From an uncultured Burkholderiales bacterium (GTDB lineage Bacteria; Pseudomonadota; Gammaproteobacteria; Burkholderiales; Casimicrobiaceae): 63,471 nt of DNA. The stretch covers positions 1 through 63,471 of the forward strand of contig CALDYQ010000045.1 of NCBI GenBank assembly GCA_937944385.1. Direction: 5' to 3'. The translations under genes and the position numbers were made by a program. Positions 8,509 to 18,970 of the stretch are shown here, piece after piece. Numbering within the stretch: position 1 is the stretch's first letter; each line of letters starts with the position of its first letter. The notes under the pieces were generated by a model, which worked only from the letters and a program-made list of their open reading frames with translations, had not been told where the DNA came from and did no database searches.

Positions 8509-9095
8509 TGTCGTCGCTCACCGCCGAGATCGCCGCGACGGCCGCGCGCATCATCATCGATTCGGAGCTCACCGACTGGCGCCTTGCTCGCCGCAAGGCC
8601 CTCGAGCAGCTCGATCTGAACGCGCACGGGACACCGCTGCCGACGGATGAGGAGATCATCGATGCGCTGCTCGCCCACCAGCGGCTCTTTGGCGGCGCTG
8701 AACACGCCGAGCGACTGCGGGCGCAGCGCGAAACGGCGCTCGAGGTCATGGAAGCGCTGGCGCAGTTCTCGCCGAGGCTGACCGGCGCGGTGGCCGAAGG
8801 CTGGGCCCATGCCGGCAGTGACATCCGGATCGAGCTTTCGTGCGAAAGCGAGAAGCTGCTCGACTATGCCCTGATCGATCTCGGTGTCACCTACACGGTC
8901 GACGCGCACCGGGATGGCAGCTACTCCTACCGGACCGAGGACGCGGATTGGCCGGTGCGCCTGGTCGTCGGTCCCGTCATGGGCGCACGGGGACGACCCC
9001 GCGAAGATCCGCGCGCGCCGCGAACGGGTCGGCGGATGGATCTGGCCGCGCTTCGCCGCTGTCTCGCGAATGCGGAGGACAACCCAGCGTTCTGA
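8508..9095 (+). CDS. Conserved protein, nucleotidyltransferase-like
   Basis: The ATG shares a base with the mrcA stop (TGATG), so translation is probably coupled. The 195-residue product has a helical N-terminal half (many Ala, Arg, Glu) and a central segment, VAEGWAHAGSDIRIELSC, that resembles the G-S-D core of nucleotidyltransferase-fold proteins; proteins of this make-up occur in Betaproteobacteria, often as uncharacterised families. No membrane or signal segment is visible. The stretch around residues 155-175 is Arg/Pro-rich and looks poorly conserved. Function unknown; the nucleotidyltransferase fold is an inference. Confidence 0.75.
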   Translation: MSSLTAEIAATAARIIIDSELTDWRLARRKALEQLDLNAHGTPLPTDEEIIDALLAHQRLFGGAEHAERLRAQRETALEVMEALAQFSPRLTGAVAEGWAHAGSDIRIELSCESEKLLDYALIDLGVTYTVDAHRDGSYSYRTEDADWPVRLVVGPVMGARGRPREDPRAPRTGRRMDLAALRRCLANAEDNPAF

Positions 9096-9116
9096 CATCC
9101 GGTCCGAACACCTGCA

Positions 9117-9947
9117 TCAGGCGGGCACCTCCACACCTGCTTCCGCCATTCGATGTCGCAGGTCGATCAGGTAATCGATCGCCCTCGGCGCCCGGCTGCC
9201 GAACCAGGTCACCATTTCCCCGTCGATCAACCGTACAGGCTGGCGCCTCGGCAATCGCGCGGCCAACCGTCGGACGTCGTCTTCAGTGAAGCTGTAGGGC
9301 TCGGACGACAGCAACACGATTTGCGCACGCTCCCACTCACTTGCGTCTGCGGACACCTCGGGGTAGCGAACGGATGCGGCGTCGGGCAGCGTCCGGAAGC
9401 CCGCACGATCCAGCATGGCGCTCGCATAGGTCGTGCGGGCGACGGTCATCCACGGGTCCGTCCAAATCAGGTAAAGCACCGTGACCTCGCGTGCTCCTGC
9501 ACGCAGGGACCGGGCTCGGCCAAGGGCTTCCGAAAGCGCTCGGGACGCGGCAGCGGCGGCCTGTTCGGCCCCGAAAACGCCGCCGAGCAATTCGTACAGC
9601 GCGAAATTGTCCTCGGGCGTCTGCGGGTGCGTGACGATCACGTACGGCACGCGGCCGCGCAACTGCTCGAACAGTTCACGCCGGTTCTCGTCGATGTTCA
9701 TGAGAACGTGCGTGGGTTGGGTCGCGAGCAAGCGGTCGAGACGCACATCCTTGGTGCCGCCAACCTTGGGGACGGCGCGCACCGCCGCCTCCGGATGGAT
9801 ACAGAAGCCCGTCCTCGCGACCACACGGTCACCGAGCCCGAATTCGAACAGCGTCTCGGTCAGGGAGGGGACGAGGCTGGCAATGCGTGCGTCCGGACAC
9901 CGGCGATGCGTGACGCCGATGGCGTCGCGCCACCCCTCCATAGCCAC
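9117..9947 (-). CDS. BtuF-like periplasmic-binding-fold protein
   Basis: The 276-residue product resembles the helical-backbone metal/cobalamin receptor family (BtuF/FhuD type): it opens with the signature RIASLVPSLTETLFEFGLGD and then RVVARTGFCIHP. Family members usually bind cobalamin or ferric chelates in the periplasm for an ABC importer. Here no signal peptide or lipobox is visible and no btuC/btuD-like gene lies nearby, so a cytosolic or non-transport role is possible. The start may be the ATG at 9947 or 9941. It follows dsbA by 12 bases and is probably the last gene of the argS-SPOR-dsbA unit. Confidence 0.8.
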   Translation of the reverse strand: MAMEGWRDAIGVTHRRCPDARIASLVPSLTETLFEFGLGDRVVARTGFCIHPEAAVRAVPKVGGTKDVRLDRLLATQPTHVLMNIDENRRELFEQLRGRVPYVIVTHPQTPEDNFALYELLGGVFGAEQAAAAASRALSEALGRARSLRAGAREVTVLYLIWTDPWMTVARTTYASAMLDRAGFRTLPDAASVRYPEVSADASEWERAQIVLLSSEPYSFTEDDVRRLAARLPRRQPVRLIDGEMVTWFGSRAPRAIDYLIDLRHRMAEAGVEVPA

Positions 9948-9959
9948 AATGCCCGCAGG

Positions 9960-10616
9960 TTACTTCCGACGCTCGCTGCGGGCCCGCGCGACCAGAAAGT
10001 CGATGGCGGCCGGGACGTCCTTGTGGCTGCCGGGCAGCAGATGCGACTGGACGCGGTACTTGCCGTCGACGAACAACATCGGAACGCTGTCGACCTTGTA
10101 GTTGGCCGCGAGCGTCCGCGCCCGATTCATCTTGCTGTTGACCGCGAAGGATCCCCAGAGCTCCTGCACCTTCTTCACATCGAGCCCATGGTTGCCGGCC
10201 CAATCGAAGAACACCTTTTCCTCGTGCAGCCGAAGATTGGCTCCATGGATCGCCTGGAAGACCTTCATGGTCAGGTCATCGCGATTGAGCGCTTCGAGCA
10301 CGTAGTAGACCTTGCCGAGGTTCACCCATGCCGGCTGGAACGCCACAGGCACGCGGCGGAACGCGACATCCGCGGGCAGCTTGTCCTTCCAAGGCCCCAA
10401 AAACGCTTCGAGGTCGCGGCAGTGCGGGCAGGCGTAGCTGAAGAACTCGATCACCTCGACCTTGGCGCCACTCTCCGTGGGCTGGGGTTGGGCAAGCACC
10501 GTAAAGTTCTTGCCTTCGGCGAACTGTTGCTGGGCCTGGGCAGCGCCCGTGGTCAGAAACAAGCCCGGGAGGGAAAGCGTGAGGGCGAGTGCGTCGCGGC
10601 GAGTCAGTTGGGTCAT
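9960..10616 (-). CDS. dsbA: Thiol:disulfide interchange protein DsbA
   Basis: Periplasmic oxidase that introduces disulfides into secreted proteins and is re-oxidised by DsbB. The 218-residue product has a signal peptide with a twin-Arg-like TRRDALALTLSLPG start and cleavage near AAQA-QQQ, the catalytic CPHC at about residues 63-66 and the cis-Pro segment DSVPMLFVDGKY. I start at the ATG at 10616; a TTG at 10652 would only add residues ahead of the signal peptide. It follows the SPOR gene by 48 bases. Confidence 0.93.
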   Translation of the reverse strand: MTQLTRRDALALTLSLPGLFLTTGAAQAQQQFAEGKNFTVLAQPQPTESGAKVEVIEFFSYACPHCRDLEAFLGPWKDKLPADVAFRRVPVAFQPAWVNLGKVYYVLEALNRDDLTMKVFQAIHGANLRLHEEKVFFDWAGNHGLDVKKVQELWGSFAVNSKMNRARTLAANYKVDSVPMLFVDGKYRVQSHLLPGSHKDVPAAIDFLVARARSERRK

Positions 10617-10664
10617 GTTCGTGGAAGGTGGAGTCAACACTGCTTCGAACAACGCGCGAGATGG

Positions 10665-11306
10665 TTAGTTCGCCGACGGGCGAACGACCGAGACTTCAAT
10701 GCCTTGACGCGCCAAGTCCGAGCGCACGCGGGCCGCTTCGTCCGGGTCGCGGAAGGGGCCGATGCGCACTCGATGCAACGTGCCCTTGTCCGGGACCTCG
10801 GCCACCAGGACCTGCGCCTCATACCCCATGACCGCAAACTTCGCGCGCTGCGCTTCGGCGTCCCCGCGCTGGGCGTAAGAGCCCACCTGCAACCAGAGAC
10901 GGCCACGCGCCTCAGCGGTCGGCGACGGCTCGGCCGCAGCGGGCGGCAGCGACGCGTCGGCCGTCTTGCCGTCCGCCTTGCCCGACTTCGCGGCCTCGGG
11001 CTCCGGCGATGGCTTGGCGGCTGGGTTGGTTCCACCCGGGGCAACGACCGCTGTAGGCGGCACGATGCGCTGAGCGTCGGACTTGCCTTCTTCCTTTGCC
11101 ACGACCTGCTGCCCGGTTTCAGCGGGCTTGGTTGCAGGCGTCTTGGGGCGGACCTCCGATCGGGCGGAGGGATTGACCTCGGGCCGGTAGGGCAGCGACT
11201 GGTAGATCCAGATCGCGAGCACACCCGCGAGGACGACCCCGACCACGAATCCGATGAGACCGCCAAAGAAGAACGTGACTTTTGGCGAGGTACCCGTGCT
11301 TTGCAC
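10665..11306 (-). CDS. SPOR-domain membrane protein (FtsN-like)
   Basis: A single transmembrane helix (about residues 10-35) is followed by a long Pro/Ala/Lys-rich periplasmic linker and a C-terminal SPOR domain (about residues 133-210, WLQVGSYAQRGDAEAQR start), which binds denuded septal peptidoglycan. This is the layout of FtsN-type division proteins. The ATG directly follows the argS stop with no spacer, the standard argS-SPOR-dsbA order in Betaproteobacteria. Whether it does the work of FtsN is an inference. Confidence 0.9.
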   Translation of the reverse strand: MQSTGTSPKVTFFFGGLIGFVVGVVLAGVLAIWIYQSLPYRPEVNPSARSEVRPKTPATKPAETGQQVVAKEEGKSDAQRIVPPTAVVAPGGTNPAAKPSPEPEAAKSGKADGKTADASLPPAAAEPSPTAEARGRLWLQVGSYAQRGDAEAQRAKFAVMGYEAQVLVAEVPDKGTLHRVRIGPFRDPDEAARVRSDLARQGIEVSVVRPSAN

Positions 11307-12953
11307 CTACATCTTCTCCGGGGCAGACACGCCCATGAGGGCGAGGCCGTTTTTTAGCACTTGCGCTGCGGCGGCAGCGAGGGCAAGCCGGGCCAGACGC
11401 GATTCGGGATCTTCCACACGAATGCGCTCCGCGGCGTACCAGGCGTGAAAGGCAGCTGCGACTTCGCGCAGATAGAACGGCAGAACATGGGGCGCGAGAT
11501 CGCGTGCCGCGGTCGCGAGGAGCGCGGGGTAGTCGGCCAGCTTGGCGGCAAGCGCCTCGGCCTTTTCGTGGGTAAGCAAACCGAGGTTGGCGCGGGCGAG
11601 CGCACTTGCTTCGGCCGCCGCATCGACGCCCGCTTCGCGCAGGACCGAGCAGATGCGCGCATGGGCGTACTGCACGTAGAAGACCGGGTTCTCCTCGTTC
11701 TGCAGAAGCGCCAGATCGATGTCGAAGACGAACTCGCTGTCCGCCTTTCGCGAAACGAGGAAGAACCGCACGGCATCCTTGCCGACCCATTCGATCAAAT
11801 CACCGAGCGAGACGAAGCTGCCGGCGCGCTTGGACAGCTTGACCTCCTGGCCGTTGCGCATGACCCGCACCATCGAGTGCAACAGGTAGTCCGGATAGCC
11901 CGCGGGAATGCCGATGTTCAGAGCCTGCAGACCGGCACGGACGCGCGCGATCGTTCCGTGGTGATCCGTTCCCTGGATGTTGATGACTTGCGTGAAGCCG
12001 CGCTCCCACTTGGTCACGTGATAGGCCACGTCCGGGACGAAGTACGTGTAGCCGCCGGCGGCCTTGCGCATGACGCGGTCCTTGTCGTCGCCGAAGGCCG
12101 TCGTGCGCAGCCAGAGCGCGCCGTCCTGCTCGTAGGTGTGCCCTGACGCCCGAAGCGCCTCGACGGTGCGCTCGACGCGTCCGTCGGTGTAGAGTGAGCT
12201 TTCGAGGTAGTAGCAATCGAACCGGCGAACGCCAAAGGCCGTGAGATCCCGGTCCTGTTCGGCGCGCAGGGCCTCTACCGCGAAGCGGCGGATGGCGTCC
12301 TGATCGGCTGCATCTCCACCTTCGGCAACGAAGCGCTGCGCCAGTTCGACGATGTATTCGCCGCGGTAGCCATCCTCGGGCCATTCCGGATGCTCGGGGC
12401 CAATGCCTCGGGCCCGCAACTGCACCGAGCGGGCGAGGTTATCGATCTGATTGCCCGCGTCGTTGTAATAGAACTCGCGGTGAACGAAGGCGCCCTGGGT
12501 CTCGAGGATGTTGCAGAGTGTGTCACCCAGCGCTGCCTGCCGGGCATGCCCCGTGTGCAGGGGGCCGGTCGGGTTCGCCGAGACGAACTCGACCATGACT
12601 CTTTGCCCCGCCCTGCTCGTGCCCCGTCCGAAGTCCGCGCCACGGACGAGGGTCTCAGTAACGGCGGAGAATCGTGCGGCTCGCACGAGGCGGATGTTGA
12701 TGAAGCCCGGGCCTGCGATGTCCAACCCCGCGATGGCTGAATGGCCCGGCGCTTCGAGCACGGCCTTGAGCGCCATCGCGATGTCCCGCGGCGACTTACC
12801 GAGCGGCTTGGCCAGCTGCAGTGCGACGTTGGTGGCCCAATCACCGTGCTCGGGATTGCGCGGCCGCTCGACGGCCACGTTCACACCGTGCCGATCCCCG
12901 AACGCACGCTGCACGCCTGCGGCGAGCCAATCGACCAATTGTTCCTTTTGCAT
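11307..12953 (-). CDS. argS: Arginyl-tRNA synthetase
   Basis: Class I synthetase that charges tRNA-Arg. The 548-residue protein has the Arg-specific N-terminal Add-1 domain, the HIGH motif as HTGH in [13 protein letters not shown] near residues 130-142, a KMSKS-like KLSKRAG, and the C-terminal anticodon-binding DALR domain. First gene of a minus-strand unit with the SPOR gene and dsbA; the groEL terminator lies upstream, so it needs its own promoter within about 50 bases of 12954-13006. Confidence 0.95.
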   Translation of the reverse strand: MQKEQLVDWLAAGVQRAFGDRHGVNVAVERPRNPEHGDWATNVALQLAKPLGKSPRDIAMALKAVLEAPGHSAIAGLDIAGPGFINIRLVRAARFSAVTETLVRGADFGRGTSRAGQRVMVEFVSANPTGPLHTGHARQAALGDTLCNILETQGAFVHREFYYNDAGNQIDNLARSVQLRARGIGPEHPEWPEDGYRGEYIVELAQRFVAEGGDAADQDAIRRFAVEALRAEQDRDLTAFGVRRFDCYYLESSLYTDGRVERTVEALRASGHTYEQDGALWLRTTAFGDDKDRVMRKAAGGYTYFVPDVAYHVTKWERGFTQVINIQGTDHHGTIARVRAGLQALNIGIPAGYPDYLLHSMVRVMRNGQEVKLSKRAGSFVSLGDLIEWVGKDAVRFFLVSRKADSEFVFDIDLALLQNEENPVFYVQYAHARICSVLREAGVDAAAEASALARANLGLLTHEKAEALAAKLADYPALLATAARDLAPHVLPFYLREVAAAFHAWYAAERIRVEDPESRLARLALAAAAAQVLKNGLALMGVSAPEKM

Positions 12954-13006
12954 GGCAGCAATTATCCCGGAGCGCTGCGCCCGCGCGGGATTCAGGCGTT
13001 TCCATG

Positions 13007-13031
13007 AAAAAGGCCACCCGAGGGTGGCCTT
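13007..13031 (-). terminator. Terminator after groEL
   Basis: On the minus strand a 10-base stem (AAGGCCACCC with GGGTGGCCTT) closes a very short loop and is followed by a T-run. It lies 60 bases after the groEL stop and separates groESL from argS. Confidence 0.85.
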
Positions 13032-13090
13032 CCAGCACGTGGCTTGGGCGCCAGGTCGGGCGACTCACGTCGGCCCACCGGCAGATGGCA

Positions 13091-14731
<1,641 letters not shown>

Positions 14732-14785
14732 TCAACTCTCCTGAATTCAATTGGTTACGTCTTTAAGACACGCTCGCGAGAAGGA

Positions 14786-15100
14786 TCAGGCCACGGCCTT
14801 GACCGCGCTCTTACCCTCGACGACAGCCATGATGTCTTCTTCGCGCATCACGAGCAGTTCCTCGCCATCGACCTTCACTGTCTGGCCGGCGTACTTACCG
14901 AAGAGAACCCTGTCGCCGACCTTCACGTCCGGCGGGTTTTGCTTGCCGCTGTCATCGCGCTTGCCGGGGCCGACGGCGAGAACCTCACCCTGATCCGGCT
15001 TCTCGGCCGCGGTGTCCGGGATCACGATGCCCGAGGCGGTCTTGCGCTCTTCCTCGAGGCGCTTGACGATCACGCGATCATGCAGGGGACGAAGTTTCAT
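14786..15100 (-). CDS. groES: Co-chaperonin GroES (10 kDa)
   Basis: GroES caps the GroEL cavity. The product begins [18 protein letters not shown], contains the mobile-loop region [16 protein letters not shown], and ends with an extra [11 protein letters not shown] tail that makes it about 104 residues rather than the usual 96-97. The ATG at 15100 has AGGAG about 8 bases upstream; an earlier in-frame start at 15109 lacks one. Confidence 0.97.
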   Translation of the reverse strand: MKLRPLHDRVIVKRLEEERKTASGIVIPDTAAEKPDQGEVLAVGPGKRDDSGKQNPPDVKVGDRVLFGKYAGQTVKVDGEELLVMREEDIMAVVEGKSAVKAVA

Positions 15101-15231
15101 GAGACGCACTCCTGTTGAAAAATCGATGGGATGGGAGGCCCGCCCTGCGGGCCCCCGAGCGGAAAACCCGTCACAACGGCGCTCGAATGGGGCCGGGCGA
15201 CGTTGGACGAGTTGCGACTCGCGCTATGGTG

Positions 15232-15258
15232 TTAGCACTCGCCGCCTGTGAGTGCTAA
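15232..15258. promoter_or_regulatory. CIRCE operator (HrcA site)
   Basis: TTAGCACTC, nine spacer bases and GAGTGCTAA match the CIRCE consensus perfectly. HrcA is known to repress groESL through CIRCE and to release it on heat shock. It overlaps the -10 side of the groES promoter and lies only 50 bases from the start of the divergent glycosyltransferase gene. Confidence 0.96.
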
Positions 15259-15285
15259 TTATAGGGTGCCGGATCACCTGTTCAA
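15258..15285 (-). promoter_or_regulatory. groESL promoter
   Basis: On the minus strand TTGAAC (15285-15280), a 16-base spacer and a perfect TATAAT (15263-15258) run straight into the CIRCE element, so bound HrcA would sit on the transcription start. Confidence 0.8.
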
Positions 15286-15308
15286 GCCCGTGCTGAAACA
15301 ATCCAGCC

Positions 15309-17087
15309 ATGCCGCTTCCCCCTTCCCCGCCCATCGAACTGGTCGACGCCGTCCGCCGCAGCCCTCGCGAGCCCAACGCTTGGCTGAATCTGGCGCGCTG
15401 GATCGCTGACCGCGTCGGCCCGGTGGCCGCCGCGGAACAACTGGAACGCGCTCTCGCGCAGGTCACCGACCCCGACCCGCTGCTTCGCTTCATCGCTGAG
15501 CGGCTGGCCAGCACACCCACGGCCCCGGCTCGCTTGCGCGCGCTCAATCGGCTCGCAGCGCGGCGGCCGGACGATGTGGCCACGTTGGTTGAACTCGGCG
15601 CTGCGCTCGCGCGGACCGCGGCCGCACCCGTCGCAATCAAACCCCTCCAGGCAGCTGTACGTCAAGGCTGCCGTCGGCCCGATGTCCTTGCGCTGCTCGC
15701 ATCGCTCGAGCTCGTCCAAGGCGCTCTCGAGGACGCATCGGTCCATTTCGACCAGCTGCTCGAGCAGCAGCCTGACCACCCCGGGGCGTGGGCATGCAAA
15801 TACAAAATCGCACAAAACCAGTGGCAGTGGGATCTGGTTGCAACGTATGCGCAGCGGGCGCGAGAAGCCTGCGCAGCAAACCGGGATCTCAAGCAAATCC
15901 CTGTCCACATACTGTTGACCCTCTACGGGAACGATCCTCCGGCGCTGTTACCGGGCCAGGTACGCAAGCCAAAGATCATGCCGCCGCGCCGGCGGCAAAG
16001 CGGCCGCCTGCGCCTGGGCTACCTATCCTCGGATCTGCGAACTCACGCGGTCGGGATATTGATGGCCGGGCTCTTCGAGGCCCATGACCCGTCCCGTGTC
16101 GAGCTCTTTCTCTACAACTACGGCCCACGAACCGACGATGCCTATCGGCGTCGCATGCAACAGGCAAGCGCCAACTGGCGGGACCTCAACGAACTGAGCG
16201 ACGTCGATGCCGCGCAGCGGATCGCAAACGACGGCGTCGAGGTATTGATCGAATTGACCGGTCATACTGCAGGCAGCCGCGCCGAAATCACCTCGCTGCG
16301 TCCCGCGCCGGTGCAGATTCATTATCTCGGGCATGCCGGCTCGCTCGCGATGCCCGGCATCGATTACTACCTCGCCGACGCCGAGACCGTCCCGCCCGAA
16401 GGCGAGGCGGAATTTGCCGAGCAGGTGTTGCGGCTGCCGCGCTGCTTCATGGTGACCGACGACCGTCGAGCCCTGCCGCGTCCGATCGAACGTTCCGCGA
16501 TCGGACTGCCCGAGGACGCGATCGTCCTCACCAACTACAACCAGCCGTGGAAGTGGAGCGTCGAGTACGTCGATATTTGGCTCCGCGCGCTCGCCCGCCA
16601 CCGGCGTGCCGTGCTTTGGGCGCGCACGCCCTCGCCCGAGGCGCGCGCCGTGCTCGTCGAACGTGCTCTGCGTCACGGGATCGTGGATGCAGGTGAGCGC
16701 ATCATCGAACTGGACTACGCGCCCGACGTGCAAACTCACCTCGATCGCATCGCCCTCGCCGATCTCGCCCTCGATCAACTGCCGTATTCGAGTCACAGCA
16801 TCGGCGCCGAACTTCTGTGGGCGGGCGTGCCGCTGCTCACCCAGCGCGGCGTGCGCTTCGCCGGCCGGGTCGGTGCCAGTCTCGTGAAGGCGGCCGGGCT
16901 GCCCGACTTCGTCACCGATTCGCTAGACGCCTATGAACACCGGCTCGACCAACTGCTCTCGCGTCCCGAAGCCCTCGTCGCAGCCAAGCACCACCTGACC
17001 CAGAACCGGACACGCCTCGAGCTTTTCGACACGAAGGGCTTCGCCGGCGATCTCGAAGACCTGCTCTTCAGTCTGTTCGAGCGCTGA
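15309..17087 (+). CDS. Family-41 glycosyltransferase with TPR region (OGT-like)
   Basis: The 592-residue protein has a helical TPR-like N-terminal part (about residues 1-215) and a C-terminal catalytic region of the O-GlcNAc transferase/SPINDLY family: RLRLGYLSSDLRTHAVG opens the first Rossmann half, with QIHYLGHAGSLAMPGIDY, NYNQPWKWS and the LDQLPYSSHSIGAELLWAGVP nucleotide-sugar region later. Known relatives transfer GlcNAc or other sugars to Ser/Thr of cytoplasmic proteins; some bacterial ones modify adhesins or flagellin. Substrate and donor here are unknown. It is divergent from groES across the CIRCE region. The ATG at 15309 gives the shortest spacer to that region. Confidence 0.85.
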   Translation: MPLPPSPPIELVDAVRRSPREPNAWLNLARWIADRVGPVAAAEQLERALAQVTDPDPLLRFIAERLASTPTAPARLRALNRLAARRPDDVATLVELGAALARTAAAPVAIKPLQAAVRQGCRRPDVLALLASLELVQGALEDASVHFDQLLEQQPDHPGAWACKYKIAQNQWQWDLVATYAQRAREACAANRDLKQIPVHILLTLYGNDPPALLPGQVRKPKIMPPRRRQSGRLRLGYLSSDLRTHAVGILMAGLFEAHDPSRVELFLYNYGPRTDDAYRRRMQQASANWRDLNELSDVDAAQRIANDGVEVLIELTGHTAGSRAEITSLRPAPVQIHYLGHAGSLAMPGIDYYLADAETVPPEGEAEFAEQVLRLPRCFMVTDDRRALPRPIERSAIGLPEDAIVLTNYNQPWKWSVEYVDIWLRALARHRRAVLWARTPSPEARAVLVERALRHGIVDAGERIIELDYAPDVQTHLDRIALADLALDQLPYSSHSIGAELLWAGVPLLTQRGVRFAGRVGASLVKAAGLPDFVTDSLDAYEHRLDQLLSRPEALVAAKHHLTQNRTRLELFDTKGFAGDLEDLLFSLFER

Positions 17088-17111
17088 GCCTCCGCGGGCG
17101 CCCCACCGGGC

Positions 17112-17417
17112 TCATGGCGCCAACCGCATCGCGCCGCAGTTCCAGCACTGCTCGAAGCCGCCCTCGATCTCCTCGCCGCAGTCGCAGAACCAGCGTCGCT
17201 GCGGCGGGTTCCTCAACACGGCAAGCAGTTCCTGCGCGTGGACAAGCTGCGACTCGTCCATGAGCCAGAGCTCCGGACCCACCTGGTCGAGCGGGATGTC
17301 TCCGGCCACACCCTGCTGGTAAATCCGTTGCACGGTGACCTCGATCCGGGCGCGATTGAGCACATCACACCAGATCTGGGCGAGGGCGAGACTTGGCGCG
17401 CGACACAGTCGTTTCAT
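17112..17417 (-). CDS. DUF2007-type protein with zinc ribbon
   Basis: The 101-residue protein has an N-terminal DUF2007-like alpha/beta fold (RIYQQGVAGDIPLDQVGPEL, then LWLMDESQLVHAQELLA) and a C-terminal zinc-ribbon with the pairs CDCG and CWNCG spaced by about 14 residues. Such proteins are described as putative signal-transducing; the ligand is unknown. The gene converges with the glycosyltransferase at 17087. Confidence 0.75.
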   Translation of the reverse strand: MKRLCRAPSLALAQIWCDVLNRARIEVTVQRIYQQGVAGDIPLDQVGPELWLMDESQLVHAQELLAVLRNPPQRRWFCDCGEEIEGGFEQCWNCGAMRLAP

Positions 17418-17578
17418 GCCCCGGATTCTGGCAAGGCTTCACAAACGCTTACAACCGCACCGCCCGCGCGCAGGAACGATGCAGCAAGATGCCTTCTCTA
17501 TCAGCCACGCGGGCGCGTTCAGCCGGACGCCTCGCCCCTGGTTCATCGACGTCAATCACATCGGAAGGACTCGCCAAC

Positions 17579-18007
17579 ATGACTACGCAACGTTTCTCAC
17601 TCACCAAGCTCTCCACCCTCGCTGCAGCGTGCGGTCTAGCGCTTTCCGTCGGCACCGCCATGGCCCACGATGGGCCCGGCCAGCGCATGATGGGCATGGG
17701 CCAGCATCAGCCCGGCGACCGCATCGTCCAGGTGCTCAATCTGGAAGGCGCGAAGGCCGATCAGGTGCGCGCCATCATGAAGGAATCCTTCGCCGAGCGC
17801 CGCGCGGTCCGGGCGTCCATGAAGGACAGGAAGGGTGATCCCGCCGCCCGCGAGGCCGTTCGCGCGCAGATGCGCACGATCGGCGAAAACACCAAGACCA
17901 AGCTCGCCCAGGTGCTCACGGCCGACGAGATGAGGAAGCTCGAGGCGCTGCGCGGCGAGCGCCGGCGTCACGGTCCGCACGGCGGCAACGGACCCAAACA
18001 TGGCTGA
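17579..18007 (+). CDS. Spy/CpxP-like periplasmic protein
   Basis: A signal peptide (cleavage near AMA-HDG) is followed by a Met/His/Gly-rich segment and an all-helical, charged region with an LTADEMRKLEALR motif, akin to the LTxxQ repeats of Spy/CpxP periplasmic chaperones. The ATG at 17579 has GGAAGGA about 8 bases upstream; the longer frame to 17393 lacks sense. Predicted 142 residues. The Met/His richness could bind copper or nickel, an inference only. Confidence 0.8.
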   Translation: MTTQRFSLTKLSTLAAACGLALSVGTAMAHDGPGQRMMGMGQHQPGDRIVQVLNLEGAKADQVRAIMKESFAERRAVRASMKDRKGDPAAREAVRAQMRTIGENTKTKLAQVLTADEMRKLEALRGERRRHGPHGGNGPKHG

Positions 18008-18031
18008 GCCCTACTCCCGTCCAGAAACGAG

Positions 18032-18056
18032 AAAGCCGCCCACGGGCGGCTTTTTT
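18032..18056. terminator. Terminator between Spy-like gene and sucD
   Basis: The stem AGCCGCCC/GGGCGGCT is followed by a run of six T on the plus strand and preceded by three A, so it ends the Spy-like transcript and may weakly serve the converging sucCD transcript. Confidence 0.85.
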
Positions 18057-18077
18057 GCATGGTCCGAGATCAGTGCA

Positions 18078-18956
18078 TCACTTGAGCAGGCTCTTCAACA
18101 CCCGCCCCATCTCGGCCGGGTTGCGCGTGATCTTGAAGCCGCATTCCTCCATGATTGCGAGCTTCGCATCCGCCGTGTCGGCGCCGCCCGAGATGAGGGC
18201 CCCGGCATGCCCCATGCGTTTGCCCGGCGGTGCGGTGACCCCTGCAATGAAGCCCACCACGGGCTTCTTCATGTTCTCCTTGACCCAGCGCGCGGCATTT
18301 GCCTCATCCGGCCCGCCGATCTCGCCGATCATGATGACCGCGTCGGTGTCGGGGTCCTCGTTGAATAGGCGCATGACATCGATGTGCTTCAACCCGTTGA
18401 TCGGGTCACCACCGATGCCCACGGCGCTCGACTGCCCAAGGCCCAGCTCAGTCAACTGCGCGACTGCCTCGTAGGTCAGCGTGCCCGAGCGGGAGACCAC
18501 GCCGATGCGGCCCTTCCTGTGAATGTGACCCGGCATGATGCCGATCTTGATCTCGTCAGGCGTGATCAACCCCGGGCAGTTCGGCCCGAGCAAGAGCGTG
18601 CGCTTGCCCTGCATGCGATGGCGCGTGCGGAGCATGTCGAGCACCGGAATGCCCTCGGTGATGCAGACGACCAGATCGAGATCGGCGTCCACCGCCTCGT
18701 CGATCGCCGCGGCCGCGCCAGCCGGTGGCACGTAGATCACGCTGACGGTCGCGCCGGTGGCCGCCTTGGCCTCGGCCACGGTCGCGTAGATCGGGATGCC
18801 CTCGAACTGCTCGCCCGCTTTTTTCGGGTTCACGCCCGCAACGAAACAATGCTTTCCGTTTGCGTAGGCCTGGCAGGCCTTGGTGTGAAACTGCCCTGTC
18901 TTGCCCGTAATGCCCTGGGTGATGACGCGGGTGTCCTTGTTGATGAGGATGGACAT
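18078..18956 (-). CDS. sucD: Succinyl-CoA synthetase alpha subunit
   Basis: Alpha subunit of the TCA-cycle enzyme that makes ATP or GTP from succinyl-CoA. The 292-residue product has the CoA-binding Rossmann domain (GITGKTGQFHTKACQAYANG start) and the phosphohistidine loop GKRMGHAGALISGG. Normal length. It follows sucC by 14 bases, and its partner carries an unusual extension. Confidence 0.96.
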   Translation of the reverse strand: MSILINKDTRVITQGITGKTGQFHTKACQAYANGKHCFVAGVNPKKAGEQFEGIPIYATVAEAKAATGATVSVIYVPPAGAAAAIDEAVDADLDLVVCITEGIPVLDMLRTRHRMQGKRTLLLGPNCPGLITPDEIKIGIMPGHIHRKGRIGVVSRSGTLTYEAVAQLTELGLGQSSAVGIGGDPINGLKHIDVMRLFNEDPDTDAVIMIGEIGGPDEANAARWVKENMKKPVVGFIAGVTAPPGKRMGHAGALISGGADTADAKLAIMEECGFKITRNPAEMGRVLKSLLK

Positions 18957-18970
18957 GGCTCGATCTCGAG

